From JBCCCJ01 sp039029315 (lineage in GTDB: Bacteria; Bacteroidota; Bacteroidia; J057): 64,000 nucleotides of DNA. The position numbers were made by a program, and so were the translations under genes. The notes under the pieces were generated by a model. That model worked only from the letters and a program-made list of their open reading frames with translations. It made no database searches and was not told the DNA's origin. The stretch spans positions 1-64,000 of the forward strand of contig JBCCGK010000021.1 of the NCBI GenBank assembly GCA_039029315.1, read 5' to 3'. Positions 18,245 to 27,493 of this stretch are shown here, one piece after another. Position 1 is the stretch's first letter, and every line of letters starts with the position of its first letter.

Positions 18245-18942
18245 ATATCCTGATCGTTGAAGATGAGCACATGATCGCCAAACGTCTCAGAAGAATCATC
18301 TCTGAGCTGATGGGAGACAAACTCCATTCTCTCTCGATCTGTTCCTCTATAGATGAAGGCATGGCGTTTTTATCCAGGCAGGAGATTGATCTCCTGTTTT
18401 TGGATCTCAACCTCAATGGAGAAGATGGATTTGTCTTGTTGGAATCCATGGTAGCGGCATCGTTTCACACCATCATTGTCTCAGCATATAAAGAAAAGGC
18501 CATTCAGGCATTTGAATATGGTGTGCTCGATTTTGTTCCCAAACCTTTTCGCTCGGAGAGAATTGCACAGGCACTTGGGAGATCCTCCACTACCCCTATG
18601 CCAGCACAACGAAAGTGTAAATACCTTGCTGTTCAAAAACGTGGGCGCACCAGCTTGTTTCACATTCAAGACCTCATGTACATTCAGGGAGCCGGGATCT
18701 ATTCAGAACTTTGCTTCAAGGATGGGAACATTGAACTTCACAACAAATCGCTGGACAAACTCTCCAGCCTTCTCCCCCCTGAATTTGACAGAATTCATAA
18801 ATCCTATATTGTCAATAATACCGAAATCCGCGAATTGCTGGTCCAGTCCGGGAGTAAATACACACTCATCCTCCGCAATGGCAGCTCGCTTCCTGTTGGC
18901 AGAACACGCTATAAAGCATTAAAGGAGAAATGGGCCATTTGA
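18241..18942 (+). CDS. LytTR-family response regulator
   Basis: 233 residues with an N-terminal receiver domain (about 1-120; acidic residues in VEDEH, phosphorylation site D55 in LFLDLNL, lysine K101 in VPKPF) and a C-terminal LytTR DNA-binding domain (about 130-233; DLMYIQGAGIYSELCF, HKSYIVN, LPVGRTRYKALK). It is the cognate partner of the kinase encoded just before it, with a 4-nt ATGA overlap. Target promoters cannot be read from this sequence alone; the exported protein at 19152 is the nearest downstream gene. Confidence 0.93.
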   Translation: MNILIVEDEHMIAKRLRRIISELMGDKLHSLSICSSIDEGMAFLSRQEIDLLFLDLNLNGEDGFVLLESMVAASFHTIIVSAYKEKAIQAFEYGVLDFVPKPFRSERIAQALGRSSTTPMPAQRKCKYLAVQKRGRTSLFHIQDLMYIQGAGIYSELCFKDGNIELHNKSLDKLSSLLPPEFDRIHKSYIVNNTEIRELLVQSGSKYTLILRNGSSLPVGRTRYKALKEKWAI

Positions 18943-19151
18943 ACAGAATCACAGCATCATCCGCAGATATTGTCTATTCTCCCTCGAATACTCTTTTTAT
19001 ACAACCTGATTGGAAGTGAATTCTGATCTTGCGCTTATTCAGCAGGACGGGATTGATTCTTCATTTTATGGAATAGATGGTTCATCTCCATCTATCTAGT
19101 ATCACTCTACCCTGCATGCTTTCTCAATTTCTCACCGAAAAATCTATTTCC

Positions 19152-20441
19152 ATGAATCCCAAAATCATTCTGGTCGTTATTCTCTTTTCTTGTCTTACCC
19201 TTTTTTTCGCCTTTGCTCCATATAGCGAAGACGTGCCGGTAGTCATGCCCCAAGACTGTGTATTCAATACTGTCTTTGGCGTAGTCGAACTAGACAGTTC
19301 TTTTCTCCACGCCCCTGCACCGAAAGTGCAACAAGCTCTGGACAATGGGCTGAGTTGGCTCATCAAGGCCCAACATCCTGATGGAGGATGGGGAGCAGGC
19401 TTCCATTCTGCACAGCATGTGAGAGATCCACATGCGGTTCCTCCAGATCCAGCGACAACCGCCATGGTATCTATGGCATTGCTGCGTTCGGGTTCTTCTC
19501 TCAGCAGTGGTCCCTATGCTTCCTCTCTTGAGAAATCTACGGAGTTCATCCTCACGGCCATCGAACAAACCCCGCCTGATGGGTCCAAGATCACCCAACT
19601 GAACGGCACCCAGATACAAGGCAAACTGGGTCAAAACATCGACCTGGTCCTTTCTTTACAATACCTAAACAATTTGCTGGAGAAGATGGATCAACAACAT
19701 GCCCAGTACGAACGTGTCTACAATGTAGTCGCAAAAGGAGTAGATATAGTAGAAACGGTCATGGATACCCAGGGACGAACGAGTGGTGCTGGCTGGGCTG
19801 GTGTATTACAATCCTCCTTCGCGACCAATGCGCTTGAGGCAGCAGAAAGTAATGGAATCATGGTGGACACAACAAAACTCAAGCAATCCAGAGCTTATCA
19901 ACGAGGCAATTATGATCCTGTCTCCAAAAGTGTCAAAACAAGAGATGGAGCTGGCGTCATGTTGTATTCTGTGTCTGGTTCTGCAAGAGCCAATGCCAAG
20001 GGGGCACGGAAGGCCAAAGAAATTATTGCCGCAAAGAAGAAGGCTGGACAACTCGAAGATGATGCGGAAGTATCTTACAAAACTCTCGTTCAGGCAGGAG
20101 TAGATGAGAAAAAAGCCCTTGAGTACGAAGCAGAATACAATGTGTATGAATCAGCGAAGATGAAAGCGCAAGAACGAGAAGTGATGAGTGGATTTGGGAA
20201 CAATGGTGGAGAGGAATTCATGAGTTTCCTCCAAACTGGTGAATCCCTCATCATCAATAAGGACGAAAGCTGGAAAAACTGGTATGATCAACTCTCTGCC
20301 AATCTGCTCAATATCCAGAATCAGGACGGGAGCTGGAATGGACATCATTGCATCACCAGTCCGGTTTTCTGTACGGCTACCTGCGTTCTGATCCTCAGTG
20401 TCAACAATGATATTGAAGAACTGCTGGCGCGCGGGCAGTAG
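19152..20441 (+). CDS. Exported alpha/alpha-toroid (prenyltransferase/cyclase-like) protein
   Basis: 429 residues with an N-terminal signal or anchor (about 5-22, ILVVILFSCLTLFFAF). Two stretches resemble the QW-type repeats of the squalene cyclase/prenyltransferase alpha-toroid fold: LSWLIKAQHPDGGWGAG near residue 75 and NIQNQDGSWNG near 390, the latter followed by SPVFCTATCVLIL. The DxDD motif of class II terpene cyclases is absent, so cyclase activity is unlikely. A lysine- and alanine-rich segment (about 285-350) looks like an inserted coiled region. ATG 19152 begins the signal; an in-frame start at 19077 is less likely. The gene follows the two-component pair by 209 nt and could be controlled by it, but no site proves that. 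Confidence 0.72.
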   Translation: MNPKIILVVILFSCLTLFFAFAPYSEDVPVVMPQDCVFNTVFGVVELDSSFLHAPAPKVQQALDNGLSWLIKAQHPDGGWGAGFHSAQHVRDPHAVPPDPATTAMVSMALLRSGSSLSSGPYASSLEKSTEFILTAIEQTPPDGSKITQLNGTQIQGKLGQNIDLVLSLQYLNNLLEKMDQQHAQYERVYNVVAKGVDIVETVMDTQGRTSGAGWAGVLQSSFATNALEAAESNGIMVDTTKLKQSRAYQRGNYDPVSKSVKTRDGAGVMLYSVSGSARANAKGARKAKEIIAAKKKAGQLEDDAEVSYKTLVQAGVDEKKALEYEAEYNVYESAKMKAQEREVMSGFGNNGGEEFMSFLQTGESLIINKDESWKNWYDQLSANLLNIQNQDGSWNGHHCITSPVFCTATCVLILSVNNDIEELLARGQ

Positions 20442-20497
20442 ACTTTGACTCCAATTAGGATTGGCAACTCTCCTCGAAGGCAACAAAAGGCCCTCAC

Positions 20498-20524
20498 AAA
20501 AAAAGGGGACGTAAAAACGTCCCC
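20498..20524 (-). terminator. Rho-independent terminator of the first MBOAT/SGNH operon
   Basis: GGGGACGT (20505-20512) and ACGTCCCC (20517-20524) form a perfect 8-bp stem with a 4-nt loop. On the minus strand it is followed by seven T residues (20504-20498), a strong terminator for the operon ending at 20599. It can also end plus-strand transcripts from 20441. Confidence 0.85.
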
Positions 20525-20598
20525 TATTATCAGCTGTTTGAGATGGTCTTGATTAGCGTCCTTTCATCTCAGATGCCGATTTCTTTATCTCTTCTTTG

Positions 20599-21639
20599 TT
20601 ATTTTATATATGGAAGAAGTTGATTTCCAAGGTAATGGCCAACAAGTTTGTGTCCTTCGTGATTCCAGTGTCCCTTCTTGCTGGTTGCCTTCCAGTATCG
20701 CGGATGATTGTCCAGCCCTCCTTTGAGGCGCATGACATCGAGGGTGTCGGCCAGATTGATGTGTGGAAGTTCATAGCTATCCATCATCTCTCGGAGGTTG
20801 TCAGGATACTTTTTGCGGAAAAGAATCACAGAGGGAGGGCCCTCAGCAATGTCTTCCACAATCCGCTCTGTCAGCGAGGTGATCTCAATCACATCATCCA
20901 CATCCTCCAGATCTATATCCTTTGCCTTTGAATACCTGAACATCCGATAGAACTTATCAAAAATGATTCCAGGTGCTCTTCCCTGCCTGACCATTTTGTA
21001 GGAATTTTGACCCATTTTTAGAAACGAGCTATTCTCTAGCAGGAAGGCGAGTTTGTTATAGGTTTTGAACAATCCCCGCTCATTGAATTCATAATTGATC
21101 TTCAACTCTTCCCCTTCTTCATAAAAATAAGGGCTGGGAATAAAGTAATTGGCCCGATCGATGAAGCGTTTGGGTTCAAGCAGATACAACACCATATCAG
21201 GATGATAGTCCTGGGCCATGTTTTTGTAGGCCAGATGCATGTCATGAAAATTGAAATTGCCCGAACCAAAATTGAGGATCTCTACCTGTTTGCCAGAGCG
21301 TTCGCTCAATTCCTTTTCCAGAATGGTTCGAAAGTGAAACTTGTCTGCAAGCTGGAATCCTTCTGCATAGGAATCTCCCATCAAGGCGATTCGGAAGACA
21401 TCAGGTGATTTTTCAGGGGGATAAGCTGGTCCGAGATATCCGTATTTGTTGGATTTTCCGAGGTAGAATCCCTCTTTCAACATAATGATGCGGGTATCAG
21501 GCTGTATGGTCTTCCCCAGTTCTGGATGAAGTCTATGATAGGATAAGTCGATTTCAGATAATTGGAGGTAAATCTCAATCCCTCCAAGCGTAAGCATGAA
21601 GAACAGGGAAAAAATAGTTGCTGATTTAAGTATACTCAT
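20599..21639 (-). CDS. Membrane-anchored SGNH-type protein paired with MBOAT
   Basis: 346 residues with an N-terminal membrane helix (about 5-22) and an SGNH-like domain: nucleophile block S90 in ALMGDSYAEGF, and a C-terminal GHWNHEGHKLVGHYL block supplying the histidine. It starts 11 nt after the end of the MBOAT gene on the same strand. AlgI-type MBOAT proteins move acyl groups across the membrane and hand them to SGNH partners of the AlgJ/AlgX/PatB kind that O-acylate a polysaccharide outside; this pair fits that scheme. An in-frame extension to 21876 would overlap the MBOAT gene by over 200 nt and does not resemble the family, so ATG 21639 is preferred. Confidence 0.82.
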   Translation of the reverse strand: MSILKSATIFSLFFMLTLGGIEIYLQLSEIDLSYHRLHPELGKTIQPDTRIIMLKEGFYLGKSNKYGYLGPAYPPEKSPDVFRIALMGDSYAEGFQLADKFHFRTILEKELSERSGKQVEILNFGSGNFNFHDMHLAYKNMAQDYHPDMVLYLLEPKRFIDRANYFIPSPYFYEEGEELKINYEFNERGLFKTYNKLAFLLENSSFLKMGQNSYKMVRQGRAPGIIFDKFYRMFRYSKAKDIDLEDVDDVIEITSLTERIVEDIAEGPPSVILFRKKYPDNLREMMDSYELPHINLADTLDVMRLKGGLDNHPRYWKATSKKGHWNHEGHKLVGHYLGNQLLPYIK

Positions 21640-21650
21640 GTTTGCTGGAA

Positions 21651-23081
21651 TCAGAATTGGAAATAGACAAAAGGAAGCGGTTCTTCGACGAACATATAGA
21701 TCATCGTGATCAGCATCATGCCAGACAGGATGCCCCAACGCGCTGGAACTGACTGCACACGCCGCATAAAGGTGTGATCCTTGGTGTAGTACATGATGAT
21801 GTCCAATAGGATGGTCATGGCCATAAACCCAAAGGAGATCGTAAAACATCGCATGGCGAGTGGGCTTCCTTCCCAAATAAAGATGCCTTCCAAAAAGGCT
21901 GTTGCGTCACCAAATGTATGTGCCCTGAAGAAGAGCCAGGTAAATAATACCAGGAGATAGGTCGCTAACACTTTGGACACATACAGGATAAATCCTTTTG
22001 CATTGTCATAGGTATAGGATACCTGGGGTTTGTTCTTTCCCAGCGTAAGTTTGTGAACAGCCAGATAGATACCATGGAGTCCGCCCCAAATCACAAAGTT
22101 CCAGCTTGCCCCATGCCACAAGCCGCCCAACAGCATCGTCAACATCAGATTCACATACGTCCTGTTTTTTCCTTTTCTGTTTCCTCCCAAGGAGATATAG
22201 AGATAATCCTTGAGCCAACTGGACAAAGAGATATGCCAACGCCGCCAGAACTCAGTAATATTGCTGGAAAGATAAGGCTGCTCGAAGTTCTTCATCAATT
22301 CTATGCCCAATAATTTCGACGTCCCTCTCGCAATGCTGCTATAGCCCGAGAAGTCTGCGTAGATCTGAATAGAGAATAGCACCAATCCCATGATCAGTTC
22401 GGGGGAAGAATAATATTCCGGCTGCGCGAAGACATGATCCACAATCCGACCACAGGCATCTCCAATCATCACCTTCTTGAACATCCCAATGATGATCAGG
22501 TTGATTCCCGCCTGCATCTGCTCTTTGGTAGGATTCAGGCCCTTGGCAATTTGAGGCAACAAATTGGAAGCTCGCTCAATCGGCCCCGCCACCAATTGCG
22601 GAAAGAAAGAGACAAATAAGGCAAAATCAATAAAGTTGGTCGTGGGCTCTAACCTTCGTCTATATATATCTATCGTATAAGACATCGTCTGGAAGGTATA
22701 GAAACTGATCCCGACCGGTAAAATGATATGTAAATGCAGGAAGTCCAGATTGCCACCAAACATCCCCGCGACTGCATCAAAACTATCAATGAAAAAATTG
22801 AAATACTTGAAGACCGCAAGGATCCCAAGATTTACACACATACTAAAGAGCAGGAATCGTTTTCTAGTTTTCTCATCATCTGCCGCGTGAAGTCGTTGCC
22901 CAATAAAATAATCTACTACAGTTGAGATGGCCAGCAAAAAACAAAATCGCCAATCCCAATAGCCGTAAAAAATATAACTACTGATCAGGACAAGCAGATT
23001 TCTGTGCTCTTTTTTGGTGTAGTAAAATAGTGGGAGAACAACTAGCAGGAAAACCAGAAAAATGAATGAATTAAATAGCAT
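21651..23081 (-). CDS. MBOAT-family O-acyltransferase (AlgI-like)
   Basis: 476 residues, polytopic. Family landmarks: MLFNSFIF start, LPVGISFYTFQTMSYTIDIYRR (about 122-142), FPQLVAGPIER (160-170), EFWRRWHISLSSWLKDYLY (277-295) and the catalytic histidine H323 in LGGLWHGASW. It ends PFVYFQF, as does the paralogue at 51965 (FIYFQF). The protein loads acyl groups from a cytoplasmic donor onto an extracytoplasmic acceptor chain, here with the SGNH protein encoded next. The first gene of a two-gene operon closed by the terminator at 20498-20524. Confidence 0.93.
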   Translation of the reverse strand: MLFNSFIFLVFLLVVLPLFYYTKKEHRNLLVLISSYIFYGYWDWRFCFLLAISTVVDYFIGQRLHAADDEKTRKRFLLFSMCVNLGILAVFKYFNFFIDSFDAVAGMFGGNLDFLHLHIILPVGISFYTFQTMSYTIDIYRRRLEPTTNFIDFALFVSFFPQLVAGPIERASNLLPQIAKGLNPTKEQMQAGINLIIIGMFKKVMIGDACGRIVDHVFAQPEYYSSPELIMGLVLFSIQIYADFSGYSSIARGTSKLLGIELMKNFEQPYLSSNITEFWRRWHISLSSWLKDYLYISLGGNRKGKNRTYVNLMLTMLLGGLWHGASWNFVIWGGLHGIYLAVHKLTLGKNKPQVSYTYDNAKGFILYVSKVLATYLLVLFTWLFFRAHTFGDATAFLEGIFIWEGSPLAMRCFTISFGFMAMTILLDIIMYYTKDHTFMRRVQSVPARWGILSGMMLITMIYMFVEEPLPFVYFQF

Positions 23082-24019
23082 AAATTTGAATTGCTCACAT
23101 AGGTCTAGCTTCAGACGAAATTACCTATTTTTTCTCCTCTATGATAGAAGAGGTAGGTAAAATGGAAGAATCGTCGTGTCAATGGGGCGATTTAAGGAAT
23201 TTATGGACTCTTCCGTTTATACTGTGACGCGAGAAAGTCCACCTATTCCACTATTCCGATTTGCGGGAAGAGTACAAATTCAAGAGCTATCCCACATTTA
23301 TCGATCCAAACTGGTAACATTTTTGCTATGAATACAACATCGGTCGATTTTTATTTGTGAATGGTTAAAAAAAGCCCGTAATTGGTATCAGCTCTTCTAG
23401 GGTATTTAACCTTTCACTATAGAAATCTGACGTACTGGAATGTACATTGTCTTTGGGGATTTTATAAGACAATTCAGATTTAAGTAGTTATCGCCCTTTT
23501 TATTTTGGGTTTCAGATTAAAAAGACAATTGTAATCAAATCAGCCTGTTGACCTTTCGGTTTGCGTAAACTGTTTATTTTGCGCGTTGAATGGTTCACTG
23601 CATTACTTTGGGGAAAACTGTAATGCTTGGCTGAAGAATCAGGACGGGATTGGTTTGAGAAGATTGTCGTAGGTTAATTATGGGAAGTAATGTATTCCGC
23701 TGCCTGTCATGGTGGCAAGAGCTTGCCTTTTGTGTTTCACGCACTTTCACCCTTTCGAACAGGAGTGGGAACTCCACTGACAGCTTTTTATTGTTAAAGG
23801 CTATCACAGTTTTTGTGCATTTTTGCCAAAAACCTTACCTCCCTTCACAAGTCATACATGCGGTCTCTTCCTGCCTCAGGGTAGCGAAGGGAATCATTGT
23901 TGCGGTATCCCTAACTACCGTGCGAATACTTATACTATTTATTTCTGCATCAGTTATTACCCTGTTAGTTTTTTTGCATCACGAATCTGCACTTAATTAT
24001 TCACGTTATTTCTGACCTA
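23082..24019. other. Long gene-free divergent region
   Basis: 938 nt between two divergent genes, AT-rich. It must hold both promoters, but I find no exact TAnnTTTG box at a good distance from either start. A frame of 111 codons at 23680-24015 ends just before the next gene; its composition (many Cys, Ser, Leu, no family resemblance) argues against coding. No RNA gene was recognised. Confidence 0.5.
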
Positions 24020-27000
24020 ATGAAAACGATTGCGATGAACGTAAAGATTGTATTGACAAGAATCTTGTTCTTTGTTCTGATTACCATGTCTGGTGGGGTA
24101 TTGAATGCACAAACTTATTGTGACGACAGTGAGGAATTCAACATTCTTCTGTCTAAATACTCCGAAGCGGATGCCATTAAATTTATGAAAGCTCGTTACG
24201 AACAAGATGTTCATGAGCTCCCAACAATCAACGAGGTATCCAATATGGTCCCAAACACGTTAGGGGAAACATGGGACGACCCAATCTACGGATTCACTCA
24301 TAAGTATGTCAGCGAGAATATGGGCCATCTCAACAGTGAGCGAAATCACTGGAATGCAGATGAAACCCTGGTATTCTTTAAGACACATACCTGGAAACTC
24401 AGTGTCTTTGATGGCAATACGGGAGACTTTATCAAGTATGTAGAGTTTTCGACCAATGATATGCCAACTGCCAAAAATATGGACGCCATCCGATGGCATC
24501 CCTTTCTACCAAGAATTCTGGTATATGTCAGAGGAAAGGCATTAAGAGGAAAAAATGTTATTACGGGACAGGATTACGAAATCCAAAGCTTCAACAATGG
24601 AGACCTTGGTCGGGGCGGTCGTCGTCTCGCAGGGGGAGATGGCAATGACATTTCCAGACCTACTGGTCGATTGCTGTTGACAGCCGGAAACTCGACTTAC
24701 CAAAATGCCATGGTGTACGATTTTCATCACGACAAAATCGCCCGCACCAAACTGATGGGAAGCCCAGGTTCTTATTACTATGGCGTGGAATATGAAGACA
24801 TCAAGCCCGGAGAACAGAACAATACCTTCAACATGTCTTCGACCATTGACTTTGCAACAGTCTCTGCAAGTGGTGAGTATGTTGTATCACTCGAAGATGG
24901 TCTGGGAACAATCCTCCGAGACCTCAATGGAGAATTCATTGGCCAGATATATGAAGCCACTCCACATACAGACGTCTCCTACTTCTATGATGGGAGTACC
25001 AAGTGTGAGATGATGATCACCAAGATGATTGGTGCCAAAGCACAGATCTACAATCGTCGTCCTGGAGATATCAGTGTGATTACCTGGAAAGTAGAAGTAG
25101 ACGCCTTGACTGGTAAGAGATCCTTCTCCAAGCAAGAACATCTCGTTCTGGACTGGCTCAAGCAACATGGCGAAGTAGGGGGTGGGCAGTTCAGCTACAC
25201 AGGGAATAAGAATCCAATTGGTATCCTGTCCATGGGACCCTCACAGGAATATGATCCTGCAGACTACGGTCAGCGCGGTGTATATTTTGATGAGGTCATC
25301 GAAATGCCTCACAATACGTTAGACATGGAAGCCCGAAGATTGTTCATGCACTGGAATCAGGCACATTCTCCAGTAAGTCTTCAGCCAGAATCATGGATCA
25401 GCCCAGATGGCACAAAGATTTTCTGGAAGTCTACCGGTCTTGGCAAGTGGAATTCCAAAAAGAGAATATTCTTCACCTATATTGGACAGCGTACTTGTAA
25501 GGATGTAAGAAATCAAATCCTGGGAGGTTCCATTCCAGATCCAGATCCAGATCCAGACCCAGATCCGGACCCAGATCCAGATCCAGATCCAACTTGTACT
25601 GCTCCCCAGGGATGGTCTATTCATGACATTGGAAATCCGAATCTTGCCGGATCTACCTGTGAGCTCGCACCGGACTCCCTCCAAATCAACGCGTCAGGAT
25701 CAGATATCTGGAAATCTGAGGACCACTTTCATGGAGCCTTTCAACCACTGTCAGGAGATGGAGAAATCATTGTGAGAATTACCGCTCTGGACAATACACA
25801 TGAGTTCGCCAAGGCGGGTGTCATGATGAGAAGCAGCCTCGATGCGGATGCGGCAAATGCGATGATGTATCTCTCGCCTGTCGGTCGATGGACATTCCAG
25901 AGACGCCTGACAAATGGTGGAACCACCTCCAGCACCAAAAGTAATGTTGGAACGATTGCGCTTCCTTACTGGGTCAAGCTAGAGCGACAAGGAGACATTT
26001 TCACAGGATATTATTCTTCAGATGGCACAAATTGGAATCTGGCCGATTTTGACAACATTCAAATGGGAGCCGACATCCAGATTGGGATTGCTCTCACCAG
26101 CCATGATGATGATGTTCTTGGTCAGGCGACTTTTGACAACATCTCTTTTGATGGCAAGGATGGCGGAGGCGGCGGTCCTGATGTCTGCGGCACCCTTCAA
26201 AACTGGACCGGACAGGATATTGGCAATATCGGGATTGCAGGCTCTGCTTGTGAGTGGCCTGACGGCAGAATTGATGTATCAGCTTCAGGAAGTGATATTT
26301 GGAAGAGTAAAGATGAATTCCAGTTTATCTATCAGGTTATGTCTGGCGATGGAGAAATCATCGCAAGAGTTACGGCTCTGGACAATACCGATGAATATGC
26401 CAAGGCTGGTGTGATGATGCGAAATGGTCTTTCTGATGGAGATGTGAATGCTATGATGTATCTCTCCCCTGTTGGGCGATGGTCCTTCCAGCGACGCGTC
26501 CAAAAAGGAGAAACAACAACCAGTACCAAAAGTAATACAGGTGTGGCCAATATCCCATACTGGGTCCGATTGGTTCGTGCAGGAAATACTGTTACAGGAT
26601 ACTATTCCTCCAATGGCACCGCCTGGACCCTGGCTGACTTTGATTTTGTTCCAATGGACAATGACATCTATGTAGGGCTTGCCGTTACCAGTCATGACAA
26701 CGGTACATTGACCAACGCAAGTTTTGAGTCTGTCTCATTCGGGAGCAATGCCTTTACCTTCCCGGTCGAATATCTCGATTTCACCGCAACACCTGATCCC
26801 GGTCATAACCGAGTAGATATTGGTTGGGTAACAGCATCTGAACAGAACAACAGCCACTTCACCATAGAAAGATCTGAAGACGGTTCTATTTTCCAATCTA
26901 TCGGACAGGTCCAAACCCAAGGCAATGGCACCGACATTCAAGAGTATCAATTGTTCGACAACAGTCCTGTAGACGGAGTGAGCTATTATCGCCTCAAGCA

Positions 27001-27343
27001 GACAGATTTTTCTGGAGCTTACAGTTATTCTGATCAAATTCAGGTAACATTCGATGCGCTATCGACTGGCTATCTCAAAGCCTTTCCCTCTCCCGCCAGA
27101 GCAGGTGAGCAACTGAATCTGGAATTCTTCTTACCTGGTTCCAAAAATGCACAAATTGGCATCTATAGTTCAGATGGGCGATTGGTCTGGAGCAAAAATG
27201 TGACGGGCGAGAGCACCGATCAGCAATTCAAGGAAAGAATTACGCTCGAGAATCTGACAATCGGACTGTATTACTTAACCGTAAACAATCCTACAGATCC
27301 ACAAATAAGAGCCTCTCAAAAATTATTGATCATGACTGACTAG
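24020..27343 (+). CDS. Large T9SS cargo with propeller-like and tandem lectin-like domains
   Basis: 1107 residues. Signal peptide 1-30 (ending GGVLNAQ); a large N-terminal domain (about 35-500) with short repeated beta motifs and SISPDGTKIFWKS-like blades suggesting a beta-propeller; a (Pro-Asp)9 linker (about 506-524); two homologous domains of about 160 residues (about 530-700 and 715-880), each with ASGSDIWKS, MSGDGEII/LSGDGEII, KAGVMMR, AMMYLSPVGRW and VTSHD/LTSHD. These match the concanavalin-like DUF1349-type domain. A fibronectin-like spacer (PVEYLDFTATPDPG) and a C-terminal sorting domain (AFPSPARAGEQLNLEF to KLLIMTD) follow. The two lectin-like domains probably bind carbohydrate; the propeller may be catalytic or binding. 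The protein should be displayed by the type IX system. Confidence 0.82.
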   Translation: MKTIAMNVKIVLTRILFFVLITMSGGVLNAQTYCDDSEEFNILLSKYSEADAIKFMKARYEQDVHELPTINEVSNMVPNTLGETWDDPIYGFTHKYVSENMGHLNSERNHWNADETLVFFKTHTWKLSVFDGNTGDFIKYVEFSTNDMPTAKNMDAIRWHPFLPRILVYVRGKALRGKNVITGQDYEIQSFNNGDLGRGGRRLAGGDGNDISRPTGRLLLTAGNSTYQNAMVYDFHHDKIARTKLMGSPGSYYYGVEYEDIKPGEQNNTFNMSSTIDFATVSASGEYVVSLEDGLGTILRDLNGEFIGQIYEATPHTDVSYFYDGSTKCEMMITKMIGAKAQIYNRRPGDISVITWKVEVDALTGKRSFSKQEHLVLDWLKQHGEVGGGQFSYTGNKNPIGILSMGPSQEYDPADYGQRGVYFDEVIEMPHNTLDMEARRLFMHWNQAHSPVSLQPESWISPDGTKIFWKSTGLGKWNSKKRIFFTYIGQRTCKDVRNQILGGSIPDPDPDPDPDPDPDPDPDPTCTAPQGWSIHDIGNPNLAGSTCELAPDSLQINASGSDIWKSEDHFHGAFQPLSGDGEIIVRITALDNTHEFAKAGVMMRSSLDADAANAMMYLSPVGRWTFQRRLTNGGTTSSTKSNVGTIALPYWVKLERQGDIFTGYYSSDGTNWNLADFDNIQMGADIQIGIALTSHDDDVLGQATFDNISFDGKDGGGGGPDVCGTLQNWTGQDIGNIGIAGSACEWPDGRIDVSASGSDIWKSKDEFQFIYQVMSGDGEIIARVTALDNTDEYAKAGVMMRNGLSDGDVNAMMYLSPVGRWSFQRRVQKGETTTSTKSNTGVANIPYWVRLVRAGNTVTGYYSSNGTAWTLADFDFVPMDNDIYVGLAVTSHDNGTLTNASFESVSFGSNAFTFPVEYLDFTATPDPGHNRVDIGWVTASEQNNSHFTIERSEDGSIFQSIGQVQTQGNGTDIQEYQLFDNSPVDGVSYYRLKQTDFSGAYSYSDQIQVTFDALSTGYLKAFPSPARAGEQLNLEFFLPGSKNAQIGIYSSDGRLVWSKNVTGESTDQQFKERITLENLTIGLYYLTVNNPTDPQIRASQKLLIMTD
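25535..25590 (+). repeat. In-frame hexanucleotide tandem repeat encoding Pro-Asp
   Basis: About nine CCAGAT/CCAGAC/CCGGAC units encode the linker between the N-terminal domain and the lectin-like domains. Because the unit is six bases, slippage changes linker length without shifting the frame. Confidence 0.9.
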
Positions 27344-27376
27344 TCTCCAGATGTAGGAGTCTAACCAGACCAAAAA

Positions 27377-27493
27377 TCATCCTGAGCGTCTGCTTCTTTC
27401 AGCTCTATCATTGAAAGAAGTTTGGGAAAGCAGCTTACAAACTATTGTTGGCTAATCTTCTTGCAAGAATTCCCTCACAGACGCTCAGGATGA
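27377..27493. repeat. Long inverted repeat enclosing nested hairpins
   Basis: TCATCCTGAGCGTCTG (27377-27392) and its exact complement CAGACGCTCAGGATGA (27478-27493) are 85 nt apart. Inside lies a second hairpin, CTTCTTTCA / TGAAAGAAG. The right arm overlaps the last codons and stop region of the convergent gene 27475-28569. It may end transcription from both sides or be a mobile intergenic repeat. Confidence 0.75.

Noticed and set aside
23680..24015. 111-codon plus-strand frame in the long gap
   Set aside because: Composition unlike the window's genes, no recognisable domain, and it ends 4 nt before a clear gene that needs this space for its promoter.
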